Assembly (NCBI RefSeq): GCF_900103585.1
Contig: NZ_FNHV01000011.1
Coordinates: forward strand, 128,280-192,279
Direction of reading: 5' to 3'
Origin: Streptomyces sp. cf386
Lineage (GTDB): Bacteria > Actinomycetota > Actinomycetes > Streptomycetales > Streptomycetaceae
Length of the DNA: 64,000 nt
Both the position numbers and the translations under genes were made by a program. The notes beneath the pieces are model-generated. The model saw only the letters and a program-made list of their open reading frames with translations. It was not told where the DNA came from and did not search any database. This document shows positions 33,805 through 42,373 of this stretch, one piece after another (positions within the stretch are counted from its first letter, which is position 1; each line of letters starts with the position of its first letter).

Positions 33805-36210
33805 CTACGAAACCACCGCGGGATCGACCGGTTTGGCCGCCCTGTCGGCGTTGCCTTCGTCACCCATGGCGATGCCGCGCCGCTTGGAGACGTAGACCGC
33901 GCCGACGATCACGAGGAGCGACAGTACGGCGATGGTGACCCGTACGCCGACGTTCTTGTCCTCGCCGTAGCTGAACTGGATGACCGCGGGCGCGATGAGC
34001 AGCGCGACCAGGTTCATCACCTTCAGCAGCGGGTTGATCGCGGGACCGGCGGTGTCCTTGAAGGGGTCGCCGACCGTGTCGCCGATCACCGTCGCGGCGT
34101 GGGCCTCGCTGCCCTTGCCGCCGTGGTGGCCGTCCTCGACGAGTTTCTTGGCGTTGTCCCAGGCGCCGCCGGAGTTGGCGAGGAACACCGCCATCAGCGT
34201 GCCGGCGCCGATCGCGCCCGCCAGGAACGCGCCCAGGGCGCCGACCCCGAGCGTGAACCCGATGAAGATGGGCGCCAGCACGGCGAGCAGACCGGGCGTG
34301 GCGAGCTCGCGCAGGGCATCCCGGGTGCAGATGTCCACGACCTTGCCGTACTCCGGCTTCTCCGTGTAGTCCATGATCCCGGGCCGCTCACGGAACTGCC
34401 GCCGCACCTCGTAGACCACGGAACCCGCCGACCGTGACACGGCGTTGATGGCGAGGCCCGAGAAGAGGAAGACGACCGCCGCGCCCGCGATGAGACCGAC
34501 GAGGTTGTTGGGCTGCGAGATGTCCATCATCAGGTTCATCGGCGCGCCTTCGCCGCTGAGCTTCTCGCCCACGTCCCGCGCGCCGGTGGTGATGGCGTCG
34601 CGGTACGACCCGAAGAGCGCCGCTGCCGCCAGGACGGCGGTGGCGATGGCGATGCCCTTGGTGATGGCCTTGGTGGTGTTGCCGACCGCGTCCAGGTTGG
34701 TGAGCACCTGGGCGCCGGCGCCCTCGACGTCGCCGGACATCTCGGCGATGCCCTGCGCGTTGTCGGAGACCGGCCCGAAGGTGTCCATGGCGACGATCAC
34801 GCCGACCGTGGTGAGCAGGCCGGTGCCGGCCAGCGCCACCGCGAACAGCGCCAGCATGATCGACGTACCGCCGAGCAGGAACGCCCCGTAGACGCCGAGG
34901 CCGATCAGCAGGGCGGTGTAGACGGCCGACTCCAGGCCGATCGAGATGCCGGCGAGGATGACGGTGGCAGGACCGGTGAGCGAGGTCTTGCCGATGTCCA
35001 TGACCGGGCGCCGGTTGGTCTCGGTGAAGTAGCCGGTCAGCTGCTGGATGACGGCGGCCAGCAGGATGCCGATCCCGACCGCGACGAGCGCGAGGATCCG
35101 CGGGTCGCCGTCCTTGGCCGCGATGACCTCGTCGGTGATGCCCTCCAGGTCGGCGTACGACGACGGCAGGTAGATGAACACGGCGGCCGCGACCAGCACG
35201 ATCGAGATCACTGCGGAGATGAAGAACCCGCGGTTGATCGCGGTCATGCCGCTGCGGTCGGTGCGGCGCGGGGCCACGGCGAAGATGCCGATCATCGCGG
35301 TGATCACGCCGATCGCCGGCACGATCAGCGGGAAGGCGAGCCCGGAGTCGCCGAAGGCCGCCGATCCGAGGATCAGCGCGGCGACCAGGGTCACCGCGTA
35401 CGACTCGAAGAGGTCGGCCGCCATGCCCGCGCAGTCGCCGACGTTGTCGCCCACGTTGTCGGCGATGGTCGCGGCATTACGCGGGTCGTCCTCCGGAATG
35501 CCCTGCTCGACCTTGCCGACCAGGTCGGCGCCGACGTCGGCGGCCTTGGTGAAGATGCCGCCGCCGACACGCATGAACATCGCGATCAGCGCGGCACCGA
35601 GACCGAATCCTTCGAGCACCTTCGGCGCGTCGGCCGCGTACACCAGCACCACACAGGAGGCGCCCAGCAGACCGAGCCCCACTGTGAACATGCCGACGAC
35701 GCCGCCCGTGCGGAAAGCGATCTTCATGGCTTTGTGCGAGACGGCGGTGAGATCCTTTTCCGGCTCACCCTCCGCCGGGGTCGCTTCCCGTGCTGCCGCA
35801 GCGACGCGCACATTGCTGCGCACGGCCAGCCACATGCCGATATAACCGGTCGCCGCCGAGAACGCGGCGCCGATCAAGAAGAACACCGATCGGCCGATGC
35901 GCTGATTCCAGTCGTCCGCGGGCAGCAGCATGAGCAGGAAGAAGACCACGACGGCGAATACGCCCAGCGTGCGCAACTGCCGGGCCAGATAGGCGTTCGC
36001 GCCTTCCTGGATGGCCGTCGCGATCTTCTTCATGCTGTCGGTGCCCTCGCCCGCCGCGAGCACCTGGCGTACGAGAACGCCGGCGACCACGAGCGCTGCC
36101 AGCGCGACGACCCCGATGACCGTGATGATGATCCGGTTGTCGTCGGTCAGCACTGCAGCTGCGAGGGTTGTGGGATGGTCAAGCTGATGAGGGGTAGAAA
36201 GCCCCGCCAT
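33805..36210 (-). CDS. hppA: Proton-pumping membrane pyrophosphatase
   Basis: This homodimeric membrane enzyme couples pyrophosphate hydrolysis to proton export. It has 801 residues and about 16 spans. The substrate site is present: DVGADLVGKVEQGIPEDDPR and NVGDNVGDCAGMAADLFESY. The GNTTKAITKG segment has Lys and Thr at the positions that make the enzyme independent of potassium; potassium-dependent enzymes carry Ala there. GGAGGA lies directly before the ATG. It is monocistronic, with a terminator hairpin on its 3' side and an AT-rich region with a palindrome upstream. In actinobacteria it recycles PPi energy and may support spore or stress energetics. Confidence 0.96.
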   Translation of the reverse strand: MAGLSTPHQLDHPTTLAAAVLTDDNRIIITVIGVVALAALVVAGVLVRQVLAAGEGTDSMKKIATAIQEGANAYLARQLRTLGVFAVVVFFLLMLLPADDWNQRIGRSVFFLIGAAFSAATGYIGMWLAVRSNVRVAAAAREATPAEGEPEKDLTAVSHKAMKIAFRTGGVVGMFTVGLGLLGASCVVLVYAADAPKVLEGFGLGAALIAMFMRVGGGIFTKAADVGADLVGKVEQGIPEDDPRNAATIADNVGDNVGDCAGMAADLFESYAVTLVAALILGSAAFGDSGLAFPLIVPAIGVITAMIGIFAVAPRRTDRSGMTAINRGFFISAVISIVLVAAAVFIYLPSSYADLEGITDEVIAAKDGDPRILALVAVGIGILLAAVIQQLTGYFTETNRRPVMDIGKTSLTGPATVILAGISIGLESAVYTALLIGLGVYGAFLLGGTSIMLALFAVALAGTGLLTTVGVIVAMDTFGPVSDNAQGIAEMSGDVEGAGAQVLTNLDAVGNTTKAITKGIAIATAVLAAAALFGSYRDAITTGARDVGEKLSGEGAPMNLMMDISQPNNLVGLIAGAAVVFLFSGLAINAVSRSAGSVVYEVRRQFRERPGIMDYTEKPEYGKVVDICTRDALRELATPGLLAVLAPIFIGFTLGVGALGAFLAGAIGAGTLMAVFLANSGGAWDNAKKLVEDGHHGGKGSEAHAATVIGDTVGDPFKDTAGPAINPLLKVMNLVALLIAPAVIQFSYGEDKNVGVRVTIAVLSLLVIVGAVYVSKRRGIAMGDEGNADRAAKPVDPAVVS

Positions 36211-36470
36211 TCGTCCTCCTTGACGCTTGGGCTGAGCTCAAGATGTGGACGGATTCTAGGTACCGGAACCTGATCAAAACAGAGCGCGGCAAACGGAATT
36301 AGCCTTCACATGCCGTTCAGCAAATGATCGACGTCACGCCGGTGAACCCGAAAGCGCTAATGCCCTAAAACCGTTGACGGGCGCAGGCGCACGCATTGCC
36401 ACTTGATCGAATTATCGGCTCATTGATCGTGAATTCCTTCACGAATTGCGCGGCCCGTTGACGAAAACGC
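36211..36470 (-). promoter_or_regulatory. hppA upstream region with palindrome
   Basis: There is no gene here. The 260 bases are AT-rich. They contain a perfect interrupted palindrome TCGTGAA-TTCC-TTCACGA (36427–36444), about 220 bases before the hppA start and just beyond the terminator of the anti-sigma gene. It may be an operator for hppA; the binding protein is unknown. Confidence 0.45.
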
Positions 36471-36499
36471 GAAGGGGCCCTGCTCAGCAGGGCCCCTTC
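36471..36499 (-). terminator. Terminator of the bldG/anti-sigma operon
   Basis: GAAGGGGCCCTGCT (36471–36484) pairs perfectly with AGCAGGGCCCCTTC (36486–36499). Read on the minus strand the hairpin is followed by GCGTTTTCG. It starts 28 bases after the anti-sigma stop codon, so it is an intrinsic terminator for that operon. Confidence 0.85.
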
Positions 36500-36526
36500 G
36501 GTGATGAGAGTGGTTCGGCGGGTCGT

Positions 36527-36964
36527 TCAGGAGAGCACCGCGGCCGGCGGTGTGGTCGGCCAGGTCATACGGATCAGCCCACCGTGCTCCCCGGCGGAGA
36601 CCTCCACGTCGTCGACGAGGCCACTGATGACCGCGAGACCCATCTCGTCCTCCTCGGCCTCCACCTCGCCGTCGCCGCCCGCGGCGCCGGATGCCCGCTC
36701 ACCGGGAACGGAGCGCGGCGCCTCGTCGCCGACCTCGATGGAGAACTGTTTCTCCTCCTCGATCAACGACACCTTCACCGGCGCCGTGATGCCGACGCTC
36801 TGGTGCAGTCCGACGGCACGGGTGCAGGCCTCGCCGACGGCGAGCCTCACCTCGTCCAGGACGGCCTCGTCCACTCCGGCCCTGCGCGCCACCGCTGCCG
36901 CCACCAACCGGGCGGTCCTGACGTGCTCGGGCAGCGCGCTGAAGCGGAGTTCAACGGTGGCCAT
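36527..36964 (-). CDS. Anti-sigma factor, HATPase kinase (BldG partner)
   Basis: The 145-residue serine-kinase-type anti-sigma factor belongs to the RsbW/SpoIIAB group. The N box is EVRLAVGEACTRAVGLHQ (ATP/Mg) and the G box is DEMGLAVISGLVDDVEV. An acidic/Gly-rich insert (GAAGGDGEVEAEE) separates them. It is encoded 122 bases after bldG on the same strand, the same arrangement as S. coelicolor orf3/SCO3548. It should phosphorylate BldG, and unphosphorylated BldG should sequester it and free the target sigma factor. A hairpin between the two genes may reduce read-through. It controls differentiation and stress genes by analogy. Confidence 0.9.
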   Translation of the reverse strand: MATVELRFSALPEHVRTARLVAAAVARRAGVDEAVLDEVRLAVGEACTRAVGLHQSVGITAPVKVSLIEEEKQFSIEVGDEAPRSVPGERASGAAGGDGEVEAEEDEMGLAVISGLVDDVEVSAGEHGGLIRMTWPTTPPAAVLS

Positions 36965-36999
36965 GCATCCCCCTCCGAACTACGGGCGTGCTGTCCGGA

Positions 37000-37025
37000 G
37001 GACCGGGCCGCCGAAAGCCCGGTCC
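37000..37025 (-). other. Hairpin between bldG and the anti-sigma gene
   Basis: GGACCGGGC (37000–37008) pairs with GCCCGGTCC (37017–37025) around an 8-base loop. It lies in the 122-base gap and has no T run. In S. coelicolor bldG is reported on both mono- and bicistronic messages; a partial terminator or RNA-processing hairpin here would give that pattern. Confidence 0.55.
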
Positions 37026-37086
37026 CCCTTCCTCTTTCAACTTCTGCCGTCCCGGGCCCGCGCTGGGGCGGGCCCTGGTGCGGTGA

Positions 37087-37428
37087 TCAGTCGGTCGCCG
37101 CCACCGCTTCCTCGACCGAGGTGTGGATCGGGAACACCTTGGTGAGGCCGGTGATACGGAAGATCTTGAGAATGCGCTCCTGGTTGCAGACCAGGCGCAA
37201 AGAGCCCTCATGGGCACGCACCCGCTTCAGGCCGCCGACCAGCACGCCGAGCCCGGTGGAGTCGAGGAAGTCCACGCCCTCCATGTCGACGACGAGGTGG
37301 AAACTCCCGTCGTTCACCAACTCGACCAACTGTTCGCGCAACTTTGGCGCGGTATATACGTCGATTTCGCCACCGACCTCGACGACCGTACGATCGCCGA
37401 CGGTACGGGTCGACAGGGACAGGTCCAC
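37087..37428 (-). CDS. bldG: Anti-anti-sigma factor BldG
   Basis: The 113-residue STAS-domain protein matches my memory of S. coelicolor BldG closely. The phosphorylated residue is Ser57 in [15 protein letters not shown]; the flanking block is [10 protein letters not shown]. It is essential for aerial hyphae and antibiotic production in S. coelicolor, where it binds anti-sigma factors in its unphosphorylated form. The GTG start has GGAGGA six bases upstream. It is first in an operon with the anti-sigma gene and divergent from the helicase gene, with an 82-base shared promoter region. Confidence 0.96.
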
Positions 37429-37510
37429 GGATCCTCCAGCACCTTGCTATCGAGCGGTCGCCCCTTGGGACACCTCGGCTTGAAGCCCCCAGGACGGTTC
37501 GCCAGCCGCG

Positions 37511-40294
37511 ATGGCATTCAATCACTTACCGGCAGGCGTGCACGACGCCTTGGTCCCATTGTCCGTCACGCCAGTGACACACTCGGTGCCGATGGCCAAG
37601 AATCACCGATCCGATCGATCCCCGACGGGCCCCGTTTCCCGGGTGGACCCGGGCGCGGTGCTGGGCCGACTCGCCTCGGGGCCGAGTCGGGCTTCGCGCA
37701 TCACTCATACGGAGCATGTGCCCCCGCGCGAGGGTCGCCATGCCGTCTGGCCGGACCGGATCCGCGCGGAGGTCATCGCCGCGGTGCAGACCGCGGGAAT
37801 CGAACATCCCTGGGCTCACCAGGCACTAGCCGCCGAGCACGCCCTGGACGGCGACTCCGTGGTCGTCGCCACGGGCACGGCGTCCGGCAAGTCCCTGGCC
37901 TACCTCGTGCCGGTCCTGTCGACGCTTCTGGACGGCTCAGAAGCCCCGAACGGACGCGGCGCGACCGCGCTCTACCTGGCCCCCACCAAGGCTCTTGCGG
38001 CGGACCAGTGCCGTTCGGTGAAGGAACTTTCACATCCGCTGGGCAATTCTGTTCGACCCGCCGTGTACGACGGCGATACTCCATTCGAGGAACGCGAGTG
38101 GATCCGCCAGTACGCCAACTACGTCCTCACCAACCCCGACATGCTGCATCGCGGCATACTCCCGTCCCACCCCCGCTGGTCCTCCTTCCTCAAAGCGCTG
38201 AAGTACGTCGTCATCGACGAGTGCCACACCTACCGCGGTGTCTTCGGCTCCCATGTCGCCCAGGTCCTGCGCCGACTTCGCCGCCTGTGCGCCCGCTACG
38301 GCGCGTCTCCCGTCTTCCTGCTGGCCTCCGCCACCGCCGCCGAGCCCGCGGTGGCCGCCCGCCGCCTCACCGGCCTCCCGGTGGTGGAGGTCGCCGACGA
38401 CGCCTCCCCGCGCGGAGAGCTGGTCTTCGCCCTCTGGGAGCCCCCGCTCACCGAGCTCCAGGGCGAGAAAGGCGCCCCGGTGCGCCGTACCGCCACCGCC
38501 GAGACTGCCGACCTCCTGACCGACCTGGCCGTGCAGGGAGTGCGCTCGGTCGCCTTCGTACGCTCCCGGCGCGGCGCCGAGCTGATCTCGGTCATCGCCC
38601 AGGAACGCCTCGCCGAAGTCGATCGCTCCCTCGCCCGGCGTGTCGCGGCCTATCGCGGCGGCTACCTCCCCGAGGAGCGCCGCGCCCTGGAACAGGCCCT
38701 CCACTCCGGCGAACTCCTCGGCCTCGCCGCGACCACGGCGCTGGAGCTCGGCATCGACGTCTCCGGCCTGGACGCCGTACTCATCGCCGGTTATCCCGGC
38801 ACGCGCGCCTCCCTGTGGCAGCAGGCGGGCCGGGCCGGCCGCTCCGGGCAGGGCGCACTGGCCGTCCTGGTCGCCCGCGACGACCCGCTGGACACCTTCC
38901 TCGTCCACCACCCCGAGGCCCTGTTCGACCGTCCGGTGGAGTCGACCGTCCTCGACCCCGACAACCCGTACGTCCTGGCCCCGCACCTGTGCGCCGCCGC
39001 CGCGGAAATCCCCCTGACGGACGAGGACCTGGCGCTGTTCGGCCCCGAGACCGAGGGGCTGCTGCCGCAACTGGAGGCCGCGAAGCTGCTGCGCCGCCGT
39101 ACGAAGGCCTGGCACTGGACACGCCGGGAACGGGCCGCCGACCTCACCGACATCCGCGGCGGGGGCGGCCGCCCGGTCCAGGTCGTCGAGGCCGGGACGG
39201 GCCGGCTGCTCGGCACGGTCGACGCGGGCGCCGCGCACACGACGGTCCACGAGGGCGCGGTCCACCTGCACCAGGGCCGCACGTATCTCGTCCGCTCCCT
39301 CGACCTGGAGGACTCGGTCGCCCTGGTCGAGGAGGCCGCCCCGCCGTATTCGACGGTCGCCCGCGACACGACGGCGATCTCCGTCCTGGAGACGGACGTA
39401 GAGGTCCCATGGGGCGACGGCCGCCTTTGCTACGGCTCCGTCGAGGTCACCAACCAGGTGGTCTCCTTCCTGCGCCGCCGGCTGATCACCGGCGAAGTAC
39501 TGGGCGAGACGAAACTCGACCTCCCTCCTCGTACGCTGCGCACACGCGCGGTGTGGTGGACGGTCACCGAGGACCAGCTGGACGAGGCCCGGATCAACCC
39601 GGAGATCCTCGGCGGCGCCCTGCACGCCGCCGAGCACGCCTCGATCGGCCTGCTCCCCCTGTTCGCGACCTGCGACCGCTGGGACATCGGCGGCGTGTCG
39701 ATCCCCCTCCACCCCGACACGCTCCTCCCCACGGTCTTCGTCTACGACGGCCACCCCGGCGGCGCGGGGTTCGCCGAGCGCGCCTTCCACACGGCCCGCT
39801 CCTGGCTCACCGCCACCCGCCAGGCCATCGCCTCCTGCGAGTGCGACGCCGGCTGCCCGTCCTGCATCCAGTCCCCCAAGTGCGGCAACGGGAACGATCC
39901 GCTGCACAAGAGGGGGGCGGTGCGGCTGCTGACCGTGCTGTTGCGGGGAGCGCCGGAGGAGACGGAAGGGGCTGGGATGGGCGGGGAAGGGGATGCGGGT
40001 CTGGGTGGGGAGGCGGAGACGGTTCTGGACGGGGACGGGGGTGCTCCGGCGGGAGAGACGGTCAGGAGGCCGACGTCGGCCGGTCCGTCCCCGCAGGGTC
40101 GGACGGTGGAGGCCGCGGTGGAGGCTCCGTCGACGGAATCGGGTGCATCGGCAGAGTCGGGTGCGCCGGCCGAGTCGGGTGCGCCGGCACGGAAGAGTCC
40201 GCAGGCAGTAACGGGTCCGTCGGCAGGGACGGGTCCGCAGGCAGCGACGAGTCCGTCGGCAGGGACAGGGCCGCAGGTCCCGCCCGGGCCCTGA
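37511..40294 (+). CDS. DEAH-box helicase, 'helicase/secretion neighbourhood' type
   Basis: This superfamily 2 DNA helicase has 927 residues. Motif I is ATGTASGKSLAYLVP, motif II is VIDECHTYRG, motif III is LLASATAAEP, and motif VI is WQQAGRAGRSGQG. A C-terminal DUF1998-type module carries four Cys (CECDAGCPSC and SPKCGNG), the metal site seen in MrfA-like helicases. It belongs to the family described beside actinobacterial Tad secretion genes (TIGR03817 from memory), and Tad genes do follow here. The last 110 residues are Ala/Gly/Ser/Pro repeats (ESGAPA, GPSAGTGPQ) that overlap the opposite-strand TadE-like gene by 233 bases. A role in DNA repair is likely; the link to secretion is unexplained. 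Confidence 0.92.
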   Translation: MAFNHLPAGVHDALVPLSVTPVTHSVPMAKNHRSDRSPTGPVSRVDPGAVLGRLASGPSRASRITHTEHVPPREGRHAVWPDRIRAEVIAAVQTAGIEHPWAHQALAAEHALDGDSVVVATGTASGKSLAYLVPVLSTLLDGSEAPNGRGATALYLAPTKALAADQCRSVKELSHPLGNSVRPAVYDGDTPFEEREWIRQYANYVLTNPDMLHRGILPSHPRWSSFLKALKYVVIDECHTYRGVFGSHVAQVLRRLRRLCARYGASPVFLLASATAAEPAVAARRLTGLPVVEVADDASPRGELVFALWEPPLTELQGEKGAPVRRTATAETADLLTDLAVQGVRSVAFVRSRRGAELISVIAQERLAEVDRSLARRVAAYRGGYLPEERRALEQALHSGELLGLAATTALELGIDVSGLDAVLIAGYPGTRASLWQQAGRAGRSGQGALAVLVARDDPLDTFLVHHPEALFDRPVESTVLDPDNPYVLAPHLCAAAAEIPLTDEDLALFGPETEGLLPQLEAAKLLRRRTKAWHWTRRERAADLTDIRGGGGRPVQVVEAGTGRLLGTVDAGAAHTTVHEGAVHLHQGRTYLVRSLDLEDSVALVEEAAPPYSTVARDTTAISVLETDVEVPWGDGRLCYGSVEVTNQVVSFLRRRLITGEVLGETKLDLPPRTLRTRAVWWTVTEDQLDEARINPEILGGALHAAEHASIGLLPLFATCDRWDIGGVSIPLHPDTLLPTVFVYDGHPGGAGFAERAFHTARSWLTATRQAIASCECDAGCPSCIQSPKCGNGNDPLHKRGAVRLLTVLLRGAPEETEGAGMGGEGDAGLGGEAETVLDGDGGAPAGETVRRPTSAGPSPQGRTVEAAVEAPSTESGASAESGAPAESGAPARKSPQAVTGPSAGTGPQAATSPSAGTGPQVPPGP

Positions 40295-40676
40295 CCTCCG
40301 CCGCGAACGGCCCCCGGCCCGACGCCGCCGTCACGTCCGAGACCTCGCCCACCACCTCGCACCGCACGAGCCGCACGCCCTGCGCCCGGGCCACCCGCTC
40401 CGCACGGGTACAGGCCGCCGTACCGCCCTCCGCCCAGTGGTCGGCCGCCGCAAGCGCCGCCAGATCCGCGCCGCCTGCCGCTTGGTGCCGGATCACGATG
40501 GCTTGGCCCAGGGCGAGTACGACGCCGAAGACGACGCAGAGCACGGCGATGGCACCGACGCTCCAGACAGTGGCGGAACCGCGGTCGGAGCGCAGGTTGG
40601 CGGCGGGCCTCCGGACCAAGGGGCCCGGGAACAGCCTGCGGACAGACCTACAGCCCACTGCGAACCCCCCTCTCAT
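40062..40676 (-). CDS. TadE/TadG-like pseudopilin-family protein
   Basis: The roughly 204-residue protein has a prepilin-like start (RSDRGSATVWSVGAIAVLCV) with one membrane helix. A short extracytoplasmic region has a Cys pair (ACTRAERVARAQGVRLVRC). About 75 Pro/Ser/Thr/Asp-rich residues close the protein. It matches the 'helicase/secretion neighbourhood TadE-like' family. Position +5 after the candidate Gly cleavage site is Trp, not Glu, unlike the other two pilin-like proteins of this operon. The start codon overlaps the preceding tadE stop (ATGA). Its repetitive 3' end is antisense to the helicase 3' end, so one tail is constrained by the other. Confidence 0.82.
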   Translation of the reverse strand: MRGGFAVGCRSVRRLFPGPLVRRPAANLRSDRGSATVWSVGAIAVLCVVFGVVLALGQAIVIRHQAAGGADLAALAAADHWAEGGTAACTRAERVARAQGVRLVRCEVVGEVSDVTAASGRGPFAAEVRARAGPAALSLPTDSSLPADPSLPTDPLLPADSSVPAHPTRPAHPTLPMHPIPSTEPPPRPPPSDPAGTDRPTSAS

Positions 40677-41152
40677 GCCCCCACCCCCACCGTCTCCTCC
40701 GCCAACGCCACGGCCTCCTCCCGTACCTCGAAGGGGAGCCCGCGCAGCAACGGCGGCTTGGCCACGACGACCACGCGGACCTTGTCCCCCTCCCGGCCGA
40801 CCGTGACCGTCGCGCCCCGCGGTGCCGCCTCACGGGCCACCTCGATGACTGCGTCGGCCGGATCCTGCCGGGCTGCCGCGCGGGCGCCCGTCCGGGCCGC
40901 GTCCACGCACTGGATCTGCGCGGCCACCACGAGCAGCCCCCACACCAACGCCATCGCAAACATCACCTGCACGGGCAGCACGACAGCCGACTCCGCCGTC
41001 ACGAACCCCTGGTCCGACGCCCGGGCCCGCACCCGATCCCGCCCACGGCCAGACCTCGGATCCGGTCCCCTGCCAGAGTCTTGGCCCTGCCCTTCGTCCT
41101 GCCCTTCGCCCTGCCCTTGGTCCGACCCGTTGTCCAACCCTCGCTCGCTCAT
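40673..41152 (-). CDS. tadE: TadE-family pseudopilin
   Basis: The 159-residue protein has a hydrophilic Gly/Gln/Asp/Arg-rich leader of about 48 residues and then the pilin-like signal DQGFVTAESAVVLPVQVMFA. A cleavage after Gly leaves Glu at +5, the classical prepilin-peptidase signature. The C-terminal part is a small alpha/beta region (TVTVGREGDKVRVVVVAKPP). The ATG at 41152 is four bases after the pilin gene stop. It overlaps the next TadE-like gene by ATGA. TadE proteins are minor pilins of the Flp/Tad apparatus. Confidence 0.87.
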   Translation of the reverse strand: MSERGLDNGSDQGQGEGQDEGQGQDSGRGPDPRSGRGRDRVRARASDQGFVTAESAVVLPVQVMFAMALVWGLLVVAAQIQCVDAARTGARAAARQDPADAVIEVAREAAPRGATVTVGREGDKVRVVVVAKPPLLRGLPFEVREEAVALAEETVGVGA

Positions 41153-41156
41153 CCGC

Positions 41157-41357
41157 TCACATCCGCGCATCGAGCGCCCGCTCCACGATGGCCTGCAGCT
41201 CCTCGCTGACCTGCCCGCTCGTCACGACCTTGTAGAGCACCACGGCGAACGCCACCGCCGCGACGATCCCCATCGCGTACTCGGACGTGACCATCCCCGC
41301 ATCCCTTCGCGCCCTGCACACCAGTCGGCGCATCCGCGCCCGTACCGCCTTGCACAT
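41157..41357 (-). CDS. Flp-type pilin (DUF4244)
   Basis: The 66-residue protein has the form of a Flp pilin: a short basic leader (RRLVCRARRDAG), a cleavage site G|MVTSE with Glu at +5, and a hydrophobic helix YAMGIVAAVAFAVVLYKVV, ending in SEELQAIVERALDARM. It is the likely major pilin of the Tad operon. The ATG at 41357 has GGGGG six bases ahead. Upstream ATGs in frame would give a long Arg-rich leader without homology. It is separated from tadC by 187 bases containing repeat arrays, so it may have its own promoter or a differently abundant message. Confidence 0.85.
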   Translation of the reverse strand: MCKAVRARMRRLVCRARRDAGMVTSEYAMGIVAAVAFAVVLYKVVTSGQVSEELQAIVERALDARM

Positions 41358-41421
41358 CTCAACCCCCGTAAGGCTCAGTTCTGTTGAAACCATCTGTCGC
41401 ACGTCTCTTGCCGACCGACCG

Positions 41422-41501
41422 CTGCTGAACATCCGCTGTCGGCCGTCTACTGCTGAACGTCCGCCGCAAAGCAGCGAACTCCGAACTGCGAACCGCGAAC
41501 T
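41422..41501. repeat. Repeat arrays upstream of the pilin gene
   Basis: Two repeats sit in the tadC–pilin gap. CTGCTGAAC[A/G]TCCGC occurs at 41422–41436 and 41450–41464, 28 bases apart. Four perfectly phased heptamers (GCGAACT, CCGAACT, GCGAACC, GCGAACT) fill 41474–41501. Both are direct repeats and lie 65–144 bases upstream of the pilin start. They look like operator repeats for a tandem-binding regulator or an mRNA feature. Confidence 0.7.
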
Positions 41502-41544
41502 CGACCACTGCCCCGCGGCCGTCACCGCCACCGCCCCTCATCCG

Positions 41545-42333
41545 TCACCCACCACCCCCTCCCAGCACCCCGCCCGCAAGCCCGATCACCACCGGCGCCA
41601 CACCGACCGCGATGAACGCGGGCAGGAAGCACAGCCCCACCGGCGCAGAGACCATGACGGCCGCCCTCCTTGCCCGTTCCGTCGCGGTGCGCGCCCAGTC
41701 GGCGCGGGCTTCCCCGGCGAGGCGGGCGACCGGTCCGGCCGCCGGCAGCCCCGACACATCGGCCCGTTCCAGCAACCGCGCCAACGCCCCGGCCCTCGGC
41801 ATCGAGGCCAGCCGCTGCCACGCCTCGCCCGGTTCCCCGCCGAGCCGTACCTCCGCGGCGCCCCGTGCCAGCGCGTCCCCGACAGGGCCGCCCAAGGCCT
41901 CACCCACGGCCTGGGCCGCGATCACCGGACCGGCGCCCGCCGCGATACACGCCGCCAACAGGTCGGCAGCAAGGGGAAGTTGCCGATCCCCCTCAGCGGT
42001 GTCGAGCTGCTCCCCGACACCAACGGCTCTCTGCCGGCGCCGCCACAGCCACAGCCCGCCGGCGACGACCAGCCCCACCGCGAACCCGGCGACACCACCG
42101 ACCAGGACCCACCCCGCGCCCACGACCGCCGCCATGGGCAGCCCTTGCCGCACACCCCCTCGGACGTCGAACCGTCGGCGTTTCGACGTCATGTCGGCGG
42201 TGGTCATCAACTCAGCCAGCCGACGTCGGACCGTCCGCTCGTGCCACGCGGTCACGGGCCACCGCAACAGCCACCCCACGACCAACCCCGTCCCCACCGC
42301 CACCCCCAACCTGTGGAAAAGTTCCGCGCTCAC
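41545..42333 (-). CDS. tadC: TadC-like type II secretion F protein
   Basis: This 262-residue inner-membrane platform protein of the Tad pilus belongs to the T2SF/GspF family. The cytoplasmic helical domain carries LPLAADLLAACIAAGAGPV, followed by WQRLASMPRAGALARLLERA and ARTATERARRAAVMVSAPVG. About four membrane segments are visible. It follows tadB by 40 bases in the same operon. The pair TadB/TadC anchors the TadA ATPase. Confidence 0.88.
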   Translation of the reverse strand: MSAELFHRLGVAVGTGLVVGWLLRWPVTAWHERTVRRRLAELMTTADMTSKRRRFDVRGGVRQGLPMAAVVGAGWVLVGGVAGFAVGLVVAGGLWLWRRRQRAVGVGEQLDTAEGDRQLPLAADLLAACIAAGAGPVIAAQAVGEALGGPVGDALARGAAEVRLGGEPGEAWQRLASMPRAGALARLLERADVSGLPAAGPVARLAGEARADWARTATERARRAAVMVSAPVGLCFLPAFIAVGVAPVVIGLAGGVLGGGGG

Positions 42334-42373
42334 ACCGCCGCCTCCCTCTCACGACCTCGTCCCGCCCGAGTCC

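Noticed and set aside
37123-40806. 1227-codon open frame overlapping bldG and the helicase
   Set aside because: Arg/Pro/Gly-rich shadow. The helicase motifs are in a different frame of the same strand.
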